A stretch of 64,000 nt of DNA from Cladorhizidae sp. MBARI D1340-BT2 (lineage: Eukaryota > Porifera > Demospongiae > Poecilosclerida > Cladorhizidae): NCBI GenBank assembly GCA_028752905.1, contig JAQNBH010000004.1, positions 8,870,559-8,934,558 on the forward strand, in the 5' to 3' direction. The translations under genes and the position numbers were made by a program. A model generated the notes under the pieces. The model saw only the letters and a program-made list of their open reading frames with translations. It was not told the origin of the DNA and made no database searches. Numbering within the stretch: position 1 is the first letter of the stretch; every line of letters starts with the position of its first letter. Shown in pieces: positions 9,515 through 20,343 of this stretch.

Positions 9515-10560
9515 ATGGATACTGTGTCAGATTTCGCCAAATTGAAGGATTTGTCCGAGGGATGTTTTCCAGAATATCTCACCGTGTGCAGAAACGTACT
9601 TGCTGAAGTCACATCAGAGGAGATCTGCAGAGTTGCTGGTACCGATAAAATGCTTGTGAGAGAGTTCTTTTTCTGTGATCTCACGGTTGGCGACGTAGAG
9701 CCTATTGTGGAGGATCTATACCAGCATCTAACGGGTTGTGCTTACGATCCTAGGTGGATTGATGACCTGGAAGAGTTATATGAGGCATATCAGTTCCCAA
9801 ACGTTTTTTATGGCGAGGGTCATGTTTCAGGGGTCAGTGTTTTGACACTGATTTCAAAATCTGCTAGGTATTTCGTAGTTGCAGGCATGAAAGAAACTGC
9901 CGAGGGTGGTTCGTGTGATCTGTCGACAATCGAAGCTGCGCAAGAAGACACACCACCGTCTGAGATATCTACAGCAGAATCTGTCTATCTTGACGAGAAT
10001 TCCACAAACGACACATGCACACAGTTGACCATAGGGACCACCAGTGAGCTCATTACAGATGTGGTCAAGGTGGCTTCTCATTTGTGTCAAACACGGGATA
10101 CCTATCCGATTGGGGCTTTGGTGGATCTGGTGCAGTATCTCACGGGTGCTCTGAGGAAGACAGCACCGAAACAGTGTCAAACCATACGGAGTGTCAGTTG
10201 AATCCATCTCTCTTAGATGAGACGACAGAACAGAACCAAGACACTACCAACATACTAACACTAGACACCGTCTTGTCTTCTCGTGTTGGTGACATTGAAC
10301 CACCTTCAACGGGCAACGATGTGTCATCGGCCACAACAAAGCTCACATATGGGTTGTCAGTTGATCCAGTACTCCAGATCAAACCGAATGTGGCTATGTT
10401 TGGTTGCAGTGATGAAGATGAGTTATCATCGGAACTTACCACATTTGTACCACCTCCTGAGACTCCTCCTGTTGTGACTGTTGACACTTCCAAAACGGCT
10501 GACAAACCCGACACTTCTGTGATGGATGCTGTGTATCTTGAGTTGATGTCAATGGCTTGA
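9515..10560 (+). pseudogene. Unrecognised ORF with acidic Ser/Thr-rich C-terminal half, frameshifted
   Basis: The ATG at 9515 opens a frame that stays protein-like to about 10080 (EYLTVCRNVLAEVTSEEICR; WIDDLEELYEAYQF). It then becomes poor, while a second frame picks up from about 10084 to TGA at 10558-10560 (Asp/Glu/Ser/Thr/Pro-rich, for example PPPETPPVVTVDTSKTADKP). A single indel near 10085 would connect them. The layout, a globular N-terminus followed by a long acidic low-complexity tail, is seen in many viral and nuclear proteins but identifies none. It is the second of four plus-strand ORFs in the cluster. Confidence 0.45.
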
Positions 10561-10889
10561 GTGAAAAAGATTACCACAATCTGTCCTTTAGTCTAGGGCC
10601 TGACATCAAGGAATGTGACCTCGATTCTAGAGCAGCAATAGCGGATTACTTGAACCAAAGCAATGTGTGGCTTGCGGATATGGTGAGTGTTACGAAAGAC
10701 CATGTTGTGGAGTTGATAGAAGACGGAGTGAATGATGTTGCACGCTCTGTGTTGGATATGCTGTGTGACTTACACAGAATGTTCGTTGAGACTTTTGGAA
10801 CCATGTTGATGCAAATTTGTCAAACACACGAACTCCATGGGACCAAGAAAGCGACTTACAACCTGATAGACAATAGACATGACCAATGA
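10557..10889 (+). CDS. Unrecognised ORF, about 110 aa, helical
   Basis: The frame overlaps the preceding stop by 4 nt (ttga at 10557-10560) and has no early ATG. It could be a continuation of the upstream ORF after another frameshift. Residues favour amphipathic helices (VARSVLDMLCDLHRMFVETF). It ends at TGA 10887-10889 and overlaps the next ATG at 10879 by 11 nt, a compact arrangement typical of mobile or viral genomes. No known domain is recognised. Confidence 0.4.
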   Translation: MSEKDYHNLSFSLGPDIKECDLDSRAAIADYLNQSNVWLADMVSVTKDHVVELIEDGVNDVARSVLDMLCDLHRMFVETFGTMLMQICQTHELHGTKKATYNLIDNRHDQ

Positions 10890-11500
10890 TTTAGAGCCGT
10901 ATCTGTTGGCAATAAAAATTGGGGAATTTGCCAGCATGCTCATCGACAAATCTGCAAACCACATCACGGAGATTCCGAATGAATTCATATGTTTGACAGA
11001 TGGTATTGTGTTGTCGAGGATGATCAGAGACGTCAACACAGAAAGTAAGCCTCGTGACAAGAGACACAATTCACGACGTGAGGGTTCTATCAACAATGGT
11101 GGGTCACGAGAACGCAGTCAGAGAGCCTACACAGAGGAACTTCCAATTCGGAACACTAGTCGTTACACGGCTCCTCAGTACAAAGAACAAAGACCTTCTC
11201 ATGTGTATTAAAGTTACACCGACCAGGCAACCCATCCCAGTAAGTATAATCAACGATCAGCAAATGGCAACCAATACCGTGGAAGCAGGAAGAAGGCTTT
11301 CAAACCACGCAGCAATGCTGGAGAATGGAATCCCGAAAGACCACATGTTATTGAATCCGTACAGTACTCCCGGGCACCAGAACGTCAAGCCCCTGTCAAT
11401 AACACCCATGATGGTGAGCATGGATATCATGATCGTGGTGGTGTGAATGTTGCCATGCCCAGACAGACCCAACGTAATAGAAATGGTTACAGATATTGAA
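10879..11500 (+). pseudogene. Unrecognised ORF with Arg/Asn/Gly/Tyr-rich tail, one internal stop
   Basis: The ATG at 10879 opens a short helical N-terminus (YLLAIKIGEFASMLIDKSA). A basic, polar low-complexity tail follows (RHNSRREGSINNGGSRERSQ and similar). A TAA at 11209-11211 interrupts the frame, but the same frame continues with the same composition (GSRKKAFKPRSNAG; RGGVNVAMPRQTQRNRNGYR) to TGA at 11498-11500. The stop is therefore probably a nonsense mutation of one protein. Arg/Gly/Asn/Tyr-rich tails commonly bind RNA or mediate condensation, so an RNA-binding role is an inference only. The frame at 11054-11446 is a shadow. Confidence 0.45.
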
Positions 11501-13790
11501 CCATGTGTTAACTCTTGTGCTTAAAGTTTAGACATTAAGCCGTATGTGTAGAAAGTTAGAATATCAACCCATTTGTGTAGAAATGTTGAATGTTATTCCC
11601 TTCTCCTCCATGGGTTTTACAGCTGGCATGTCCCAAATGTGTCCAGGTTTCTTGCATCCGACCAGTGCTTCTTGCAGAAATAGCATCAATCATCGAGCAG
11701 AGTAGAACCCGATATGCCAATAATTCCACATATAGAAATAATATGAAATCTTAGAATGAACCACTCTCACGATGCTTGTATGGAAATTGAAGTCCTAGCA
11801 TAAATCTCTGTCACATTGGGGTTTAGTAAAAACAGAGAAGGTTGAAGAACAAAATAAAGTTATTCTCACTGGTCAAGGTAATTATGAAAACGACTAGTAG
11901 CTACAGAGTAACTATTTCCAATACAATGAGTAATGAACACTTGGAGTGATATAGAGGATGAATCAATAAAAAATTACAAGAATGAATATTTAAAGGGGAA
12001 AAACTGCTGTAAAAAAAAATGCCCACTCTGCCCAGTAATACCCAATTTTATTCATTGTTTATTGGGAGAACTCCTTTACTGTTAAAATTTGACTTGATCC
12101 ATGTCTGGTGGACTGATCTATTGGAAAGAGGAATAGTTTGTCCGAAAATTTTACTTCTTCAGCAGCTAAACATTGGCTCAAACTATATTGCCATGTGGCG
12201 AAACAGGCAAACAGAGGCTGATCTTCATCTTCATCAATCAGAAAATATATTTGTTCCATAAAATGTGTCCAAAATGTTCATTTCTTCAGCAAGGAACACA
12301 ATATGCAGTATTTAAAATAAAAAATTTGATGTGTCTATAAAAAAATTACATCAATAAGAGAACACAGAGTACTAAAATTATCAAGTGCAGAATACATAAT
12401 ATGAAACTGACAATTCCAAGTAATGAAGACTGTTACATACAAAAATAGCAACAAAAAAGATAACACAAATTATTAAAATTATTAAAATTGTAAAAGTGCA
12501 TATGAAACTCACAATTTCAAGTAATGACTGCAAGACTGCCATGCACAAAAAATGGAGAACAATCTTGTTCTTTTTTATTTTTATGCACACAAACAGATAA
12601 ACAGTGACAGGATTCCAAATAGTGACAGGTAGAAGATAAACAAAAAGTATCATCACCCTATAATAATTAAACAATACTTGAAGGATTAAGCAATAAGTTA
12701 AATGAAAGTTAAGTGTATCATGTTAACATGATGAGTTAGTACTTATTATTATCTTTAAAACCACCTTCATTTTGAGTGAAATTTATTGAAATAAGAAAAA
12801 GGACAAACGAAACCTAGGGAAAATATATCCAGCACAGCTTCAGTTAGCACAGCTTCAGTTTGGTTGGACAGGTACAAATAAACGAGGACATTAATGTAGA
12901 ATTAATGATCGTTGGAGCTGACAAAAGTCATGTCCACCCACATCTTCAACATGATGGATAGTGTTAGAGGTGCAAAGTATAAACAACTTCCATTGGATAG
13001 TAGATGGAAGATGTACTTTTCATCTTAATAGTTCAAGTTGCTTCATTGGCTAGTGATCAGTATCTTCAAGGCATTGTTATCCAACCAGGTATAGCTTCAC
13101 AGAGAGAAGGCCATTATAAATACATTTAATGTCATTGGACACCTGATCTCAATACAAGCTGATGAATTGGCAACCACACCGTCCATCTTGATGTAAGATG
13201 ACTTATGCATCATTCCAGTGGGCTTCAACTTTCCTTAATATTTCTAATACTGTACAAACTTTCCATAATTCCTGGTAAATAAGCATTTAATCTTCTTTTC
13301 TTTTTTTCTTGACGGAACGTAACAATGACATTGTGAGAGGTGAAAATGATATAGAAACCAACCTTACAACTAAAAAATGTATAATAATACTTGCTACGCA
13401 TAAAAACGCACGACAAAATATAAAATTCACATCCATCATGAGAAATATGTGGAAAAATATATGGAAAAATATATACACAAGAAAAAACAAACCAAAATGA
13501 AAATAAATGGATTTTTTTTTTAAACACTTTTTCTCCCCATGTCACGGGAGAAAGAGAGAGAACAGCAATAAAAAGAGAAGACCGCTGCAGCAGCAAGCTT
13601 ATGTTGTTCTTTGCATATCATGTATACATTTTTATTGTTTTTTTAAAATCACTCCAATTGGCATTTGCATAACTCCTTATCCCCGACTTCTAGAGATTTG
13701 AGAAACACGGCTACAGTTATAAGTAATGCTCCTTGATAAAAGCCAGGCACAATTGTTCTTTCTCGACATTAGATAGCTTGGGGAAAGATG
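11501..13790. other. AT-rich, no gene recognised
   Basis: About 2.3 kb without a supportable coding sequence. A stretch around 12365-12435 (ttatcaagtgcagaatacat and gaaactgacaattccaagta) is repeated in diverged form at 12490-12545. Short open frames at 12019-12261, 12381-12674 and 13225-13596 have biased composition and no motifs. No RNA gene was identified. Confidence 0.35.
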
Positions 13791-13893
13791 TAGCCATGTA
13801 CAATAACTTGAAAATTGTAGCAGAGTATAATAACTTGGGGCAAGATGTAGCAGTGTACAATAACTTGGGGCAAGATGTAGCAGTGTACAATAA
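13791..13893. repeat. 30-bp minisatellite, about four units
   Basis: The unit gtagcagtgtacaataactt followed by ggggcaagat is repeated. The last two copies are near perfect and the first two diverged. Short open frames on both strands here (13717-13998) reflect only the repeat. Confidence 0.75.
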
Positions 13894-16174
13894 TAACAAA
13901 CAAAAAATTAATTTCAGGATGGGGAGGGAGGGTATGAATGAATAATGAATTGATGGAATGATTTGTTCGGGCTCATTGTATCTTCTATAGCACTCCATAG
14001 ACTAACTATTACATTCACACAATCACCATTGCACAGCTCAATACTGCTCATGAAATTATGTCATGCAACTCACACAAACATCTGGATGCTGTGCACACAA
14101 CATATTGGGGAGAATTCAGGATGCTGGTCAAGCCAATTCCCAGAAGCCTTACAATTACATAGCATTAGATGCAAAGCACATCCTTTGAGATGCCCACTAA
14201 GCGTAGGATAATTGTCCTTTGGGAGGCCATTAACTAAAGCCAAAAGGCATAAAAATCGTGAAAAATGCAACTTCTTACGACATTGAATTCAATGGAGCCA
14301 CAACTAATATCAGCACCTAGCAATGAGTGGCAATGATGCCTGTAGCACTGCTGACATTGCACTGCTGCCACTGCAATCCATGATTAAATGCTCTGAAAAT
14401 AGGGTTGCGTTCAGCTATGATTGCATGGGCTAATCCTTGCACTTTAGTAAGAACATTAGCATCCATTCCATCTACCTAGTGGGTGTATGGTTGGAAAAAG
14501 TGGTAGAATGTGGGTTACAGATAGCACACAACCACATCTCGAAGGTACCCGAGGACTATATGTGCAGCTCATCCAATTACAGAAAAAACATTTACAGAGA
14601 GCTTTGTCTTCAAATTGCAAGATTGGAAACATCGACCATGTAGGTAAGAATTTTATACAGTTACACTTTTCTTCATCACGTTCAATGGAATTCCAAACAC
14701 AAACAATCATCGTGGAAATTGCTACCATACTCACTTAATGTGCTGCAGGTGAGCAACCCAAACTCTTTGCAGTTTAATCTATAATGGAAAGAAAGGAACA
14801 TTGGGCCATCGCATCCCATTATGCCTTTGGGTGTTGAGGTTACTACCAATGCATGACTTGTCTTTGGTTGTTGAGTTTACTGCCAATGGATGTCTTGTCA
14901 TCAAGTGCACATCTGGTTATGTAGAAGCCTCCATATGACGACAACCAAGCCTTCAGAGTGGACGGGCCTCAATTGCACAGCTAAGTCCACAGACAGTACA
15001 GGCGACAAAAGATGCTCAAACTTGTTCGATGATTTTCAGCCGACATTAAAAAACGTCCTTGACGTTAGAAAACACTACGCAAAGCCAGTCATTCTCACCG
15101 TTTAGTTCCCTTGCATGGTGGTCACTCTTCTGGCTATGTCATAGAGGCTCTAGACAAACCCTCTTCTCATGTGACGTGGGTGGTGTGAACCATTGTGAAA
15201 GTATATATCCATGTGTCTTTTTTTATATTTTATTACTGTATATTGTCGAGTCTAGATTGTCATCCTCTCCTCTCCTATGCAGTGAGAAGTCAATGAAAGG
15301 AAACTGGTCATTCCTCTCAACTACAGGTCAACTTCATTGTAGACCTGAGGCTGTTCAGGTGGTTTACGAGTCATTTTTCTATCGCTCTCATAGTCGCTCT
15401 CATTACTATGCAGAAAGTATCATTTTTCCCCTTCATAGGACGTGTTTTATTGTGGCGACTCCAAGGCCAGCTCCCCAAAGAATTCCATGCATATGTTGGG
15501 CACTAGAGCCGAGACAGGAGAACCATAGCAGCTTTACTCATTTGTAGAAAAGTAGATAGATTTCAGACAAATCTCTAACAGTTCAGCAATTCCATCAGTC
15601 AGAAATACAATTCTTTCTTCTTTCCTCTAGGTTCTCATCCTTCAACATGTTATGTATTACCTCAACTGCCTCTGGATAAATCAAAACCAAGTAGCATCTC
15701 TTCAACTTTTTGACTACACCCATACAATATCCCGGTCTTTCATATGTACACCCATACAATATCCCAGTCTTTTACTAATGAACTCCCATGTGCACACAAA
15801 GATTATCCAGCCTTGTCTAACCTCAAACAAATATATGTAGCATCAAAGATGGTGAACTGCTTCACTGAAACAGAACATAGGGTTTGTCATAGTAAATTCG
15901 GTGAGCTGTCAAAAATAAATAAGAATTTAATATTTTCTTTAGGGGGGACTGTGCCACAGAAACTAGATTTTTTTTGATTCTCTTTCTTTTTTTCTTTCTA
16001 TCAAATATTCTTGTATCTATCTATACTCTAGCCATTTGCAAAGTTTTAGAGGCATTGGATGCTACATTCCGAAGTTATGTTGGTTTTTTGTCCATGCAAT
16101 TTCAATTCATCTTGATTCTAATCGAAGAAAAACCCGAAGAGACGGCCAACCGAAGGGGAGACAGTTGCATTTTT
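13894..16174. other. Few recognisable features; possible exon-like frames
   Basis: Several modest open frames exist (14487-14738 and 15059-15547 on plus; 14070-14270 on minus), none with a known domain. A gtaagaattttatacag element at about 14642-14658 resembles a donor but no partner acceptor was secured. The pair cacccatacaatatccc at about 15718 and 15747 is a local duplication. I would not call a gene here. Confidence 0.3.
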
Positions 16175-16700
16175 AACTTGTGGTTACAACTTTAGAGCTC
16201 CGTAGATTCTGCAAACTTCATGGTTTGGACTTGATATATAGCTCAAAAGATAGGTCTCTCTGTGTGCTCTCTTTTGATACTAAAATATGTTTCATAGGTA
16301 TAACTATAGGCAAGTTACTAGACCCTAAAGTGGAGTTACTAGACCCTAAAGTGGAGGGACCTGCCTCCCAAAAACCTCATCCACTATAACTGCTAAGTGC
16401 TAAAAATTTGAAAATGGTACCAGTGGCTAGAGGAAGCCCTAGAGCATGCAATGACCTTTTTCAAACCTCCCATTAGGCGTTAAAAATGTATTACCTGGTC
16501 AAGCGCGCGGGTGGAAAATTGAGGGCGTTGATTGCAATGCCCTCAATTTTCTACCCGCGATGTAATACATTTTTAACGCCTAATGAGAAAGGTCATTGCA
16601 TGCTCTAGAGCTTCCTCTTGCCACTCGTACCATTTTCAAATTTTTAGCACTTAGCAATCTGGAGTTATTTTGGATGAGGATTTTGGGAGGCAGGTTTTTT
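16175..16700. mobile_element. Foldback (palindromic) element, copy 1
   Basis: It begins gtggttacaactttagagct at about 16180. This arm recurs throughout the window, on both strands. The centre at about 16412-16640 is a large near-perfect palindrome: gctagaggaagccctagagc...attacctggtcaagcgcgcgg on one side, and its inverse gtaatacatttttaacgcc...gagcttcctcttgcc on the other. The outer right arm is not inverted here. A 22-bp segment (ttactagaccctaaagtgga) is tandemly duplicated at about 16312-16357. A 50-codon open frame through the arm is conserved simply because the arm is conserved. Confidence 0.7.
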
Positions 16701-16734
16701 AAGGGGGACCTTCTGCAAACTTCAATTTTTTATT

Positions 16735-17105
16735 TTTTTAACCTTTGGTTACAACTTTAGAGCTCAGTAGATTCTGCAAACTTCATGGTATGGACTTGAT
16801 ATATAGCTCAAAAGATAGGTCTCTCTGTGTGCTCTCTTTTGATACTAAAATATGTTTCATAGGTATAACTATAGGCAAGTTACTAGACCCTAAAGCGGAG
16901 GGACCTCAAAAACCTGCACCCGAAAACCGCCGTCCAAAACCACTCCGAGTTGCGAAGAGCCAAAAATTTTAAAATGGTGCGAGTGGCTAGAGAAAGCTCT
17001 AGAGCATACGAGGACCATTTTGAGTAGGCGTTAAAATTGATTACCTGGTTGAGCGCGCGGTTGGAAAATTGAAGGCGTCGACAAATCAACACCTTCAATT
17101 TAGTA
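16735..17105. mobile_element. Foldback element, copy 2 (partial)
   Basis: A second arm copy in the same orientation starts ggttacaactttagagctca at about 16746. It runs through aggcaagttactagacccta and on to one half of the palindromic centre (gttgagcgcgcggttggaaa, about 17045). The other half is missing. Its downstream edge abuts aatccaacccctagtacccc, a string also found at the small element near 52380. Confidence 0.6.
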
Positions 17106-17154
17106 ATAAAAAATAATAATTTTTTTTAAATCCAACCCCTAGTACCCCCTTAAT

Positions 17155-18183
17155 GCACCAGAACTTGGGTTAGCATATAATGCACCAGAACTTGGGTTAG
17201 CTTATTAATGCACCAGAACTTGGGTTAGCTAATAATGCACCAGAACTTGGGTTAGCTAATAATGCACCAGAACTTGGGTTAGCATATAATGCACCTGAAC
17301 TTGGGTTAGCATATAATGCACCAGAACTTGGGTTAGCATATAATGCACCTGAACTTGGGTTAGCATAATTATAATGAACCAGAACTTGGGTTAGCATATA
17401 AAGCACCAGAACTTGGGTTAGCTAATAATGCACCAGAACTTGGGTTAGCATATAATGCACCTGAACTTGGGTTAGGATATAATGCACCAGAACTTGGGTT
17501 AGCATATAATGCACCTGAACTTGGGTTAGGATATAATGCACCAGAACTTGGGTTAGCATATAATGCACCAGAACTTGGGTTAGCATATAATGCACCAGAA
17601 CTTGGGTTAGCATATAATGCACCAGAACTTGAGTTAGGATATAATGCACCAGAACTTGGATTAGCATATAATGCACCAGAACTTGGGTTAGCTAATAATG
17701 CACCAGAACTTGGGTTAGCATATAATGCACCTGAACTTGGGTTAGGGTATAATGCACCAGAACTTGGGTTAGCATATAATGCACCAGAACTTGGGTTAGC
17801 ATATAATGCACCAGAACTTGGGTTAGCATATAATGCACCAGAACTTGAGTTAGGATATAATGCACCAGAACTTGGATTAGCATATAATGCACCAGAACTT
17901 GGTTAGTTTATAATGCACCAGAACTTGGGTTAGGATATAATGCACCAGAACTTGGGTTAGCATATAATGCACCAGAACTTGGGTTAGCTTATAATGCACC
18001 AGAACTTGGATTAGCATATAATGCACCAGAACTTGGGTTAGCATATAATGCACCAGAACTTGGGTTAGGATATAATGCACCTGAACTTGGGCTAGCATAT
18101 AATGCACCAGAACTTGGGTTAGCATATAATGCACCAGAATTTGGGTTAGCTTATAATGCACCAGAACTTGGGTTAGCATATAA
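17155..18183. repeat. 27-28-bp minisatellite, about 37 copies
   Basis: The unit is tgcaccagaacttgggttag plus catataa, with variants in the last residues. Two roughly 270-bp blocks (17421-17690 and 17691-17900) share the same order of variants, showing higher-order duplication. The minus strand reads open in frame as LTQVLVHYM repeats, a by-product. The same array, with only about six units, sits at 36889-37050 at the equivalent place in the second duplicate. It forms the left edge of the Mutator-like element. Confidence 0.9.
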
Positions 18184-18656
18184 AGCGATATCGTTGTTGT
18201 GATTGTTTGTACTTTCTTTGCAATTTTAGTGTCGATTTTTATTGGGAGGTGTTATCAAAATAAAGTTATTTCACACAACTTAATTCACACAACTTAAAAT
18301 TAGCGATCGATTAACACTTGTGTTATTTTCTTATTTTTCTGTTCTGACCAACCAGAGGGACTTCTCAAAACAGTTCTTCTGTTCTGACTATCAAGAGGCA
18401 CGCCTAAAAAAACACAGAAATGATCTTGGCACCACAAAATCATATTCGTACCTTTTTGACTTTAAAATGGGTAAAGTATATATAAATTGCTGTAGCCGCT
18501 AACAGTACCGTTTCGACCAATAGAACTGCCACCAATACCGTATCGCATGTACGAGAAAGTCGAAGTGAGGGGAGGATCTTTGAAGGTACAGCAGGATTAG
18601 AATGTAGGCATTGGAGCAGCTGTCACCACCACAACAACACAGCTGCAGTATGAGAA

Positions 18657-19037
18657 TTGAAGCAGGCAGCGGTCAGTACCAGAACATTACCTTTGGGGCA
18701 GGCAGTGTCGGCCAGTACGACTGCCACCGATAATGTTCTGATTAGTGGAACTACCATCATCAACATCACTCCCGATGCTATACCCCCAATCACTGATGCT
18801 GCGATTGATGACACTTCTACTGATTCCAATGATGTTCTCACGATTATTGATGTTCTCACGATTAACGCAAATGAAGAAGAGAACGAATTTCCATGGATCA
18901 CTAACGATATCGAAAACTATTTAAAAGAATGCATGTTCAAGATGTTTCAAGGGTATGTGGGCATTGATGATGATACAGACTTGGACAACGATAATTCAAT
19001 ATTCTTAAATACAATGATCCATGAGATGTTGCCATAG
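18657..19037 (+). CDS. Acidic accessory ORF of Mutator-like element, copy A
   Basis: A 126-codon open frame without an early ATG, so it is probably a downstream exon of a spliced transcript. It is Thr/Asp-rich, then has EENEFPWITNDIENYLKECM, then an Asp-rich tail ending MIHEMLP. Copy B (37559-37921) is nearly identical but lacks six codons. The difference is an 18-nt tandem duplication (gttctcacgattattgat) present only here. The frame is conserved between copies and has a diverged cousin at 2478-2849. The function is unknown. Confidence 0.5.
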   Translation: MKQAAVSTRTLPLGQAVSASTTATDNVLISGTTIINITPDAIPPITDAAIDDTSTDSNDVLTIIDVLTINANEEENEFPWITNDIENYLKECMFKMFQGYVGIDDDTDLDNDNSIFLNTMIHEMLP

Positions 19038-19929
19038 CAACCCAAATTTAAGTCCACGCAATTTAAGACACATTGTTCTTGTTTTCCCTGAAAATGGAAG
19101 GCGAATTATGAATTATGTTGTAGTGACTAAATTATTAAGTAGTTAGTCATTAATTTAGCAATACCAAAATTAAAGTTTATGGCTTGTTAGTCCCAAGATC
19201 TAAGAATCAGTAAGGGGTTAATGACCTCCCAGCCCTTAAATGATGTCGTGCCTGACCCCTGCCTCAGGGTTGTATACAGAAATTTTGCCAAGGGGGGGCC
19301 AACTTGAGATATGGAAAAATAAGGGGGGGCGGAGAGCCTGGATGGTGCGGAAAGGGGACGTGCACCCTGGGCTTCCGCGTGGAGTACGAAAGTGTTTTAT
19401 CCACAGGTATTTTTGCAGTACTAACTGTATATATAGCTGCTACTTATGATGGCATGCACTTTTTCTAAAATCTTTAGTACAACATTCCATCTTAAATATT
19501 TGCTGAAGTTGCATGCTACGGCAATCAGCATATATAGATTAGATATAGTCACTTGTCACTCGTATAATGGAGGTGGGCTTTTGTGAAATCGAATTATGTT
19601 GCATTCCATGCATTTTCTTACAAAATCATGGACAACAGGTTTCATACACAATTTTTCTCTAGTTATCTAGGGGGGGGGGGGTGGAAATGGTTGGTCACTT
19701 GGTGCCCTAATTTTTGTTAATATTTTCTTAACATGTTCATAAGTCGTAAAAGGGGGGTCTGGGGGGAAGATCCCCCCATATTTTTTTTTGCTTTTACAAT
19801 GTCTGAGGATAGCTATTTTGACTGACTACCAATGGCATTATGCTATACCGAACTATGGCTAGACTGTATATATTTCTCATGATATTGTAGCTGCTTGGAA
19901 AAAGGAGAGCATGTGTCATGACACGATGA

Positions 19930-20300
19930 CATCACACACCACCACGTGCTCTCCTTTGTAGGTTTGTCACTTCTTTTGTTTCTCCTTCTTTCCCACTCCC
20001 TCTCTCTCAGTATTTTTAACTCAGTCCATTATGTCATGGTCTTCAAGTCTAATCTTAGACATGATGTCATCACACGCCACCACGTGTTCTCCTTTGTAGG
20101 TTTGTCATTTCTTCAGTTCCCTCCTTCTTTCCCACTCTCTCTCAGTATTTTTAACTCAGTCCATTATGTCATGGTCTTAAAGTCATCACACACCACCACG
20201 TGTTCTCCTTTGTAGGTTTGTCACTTCTTCAGTTCCCTCCTTCTTTCCCACTCTCTCTCAGTATTTTTAACTCAGTCCATTATGTCATGGTCTTAAAGTC
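19930..20300 (+). promoter_or_regulatory. Three tandem ~105-bp repeats upstream of the hAT transposase
   Basis: The unit contains caccacgtg(c/t)tctcctttg, ttctttcccactc and cagtatttttaactcagtcc and is repeated at about 19935-20048, 20068-20178 and 20185-20298. Each copy holds a CACGTG E-box. The array ends immediately before a TATA-like tctataaaag (20301-20310), 34 bp upstream of the transposase ATG. This placement fits a promoter with repeated upstream sites. Activity is inferred. Confidence 0.55.
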
Positions 20301-20343
20301 TCTATAAAAGAAACCTTACTAGCTGATTTCTCTTCATATTAAT

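Noticed and set aside
15059..15547. 162-codon plus-strand ORF as a gene
   Set aside because: Ser/His/Cys-rich biased composition, no domain, no conserved neighbour and no splice structure; kept only as part of an unannotated stretch.
16180..16389. Conserved short ORF (FCKLHG...YSSKDRSLCVLS) repeated in many places
   Set aside because: It lies wholly in the foldback arm and appears wherever the arm occurs, on either strand. Conservation is of the DNA repeat, with no codon bias or start context.
17197..18179. Long minus-strand ORFs of LTQVLVHYM repeats
   Set aside because: These are products of a 27-28-bp minisatellite whose unit happens to lack stops in these frames.
17155..18183. CRISPR-like array
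   Set aside because: Units are contiguous with no unique spacers and the DNA is clearly animal; it is a minisatellite.
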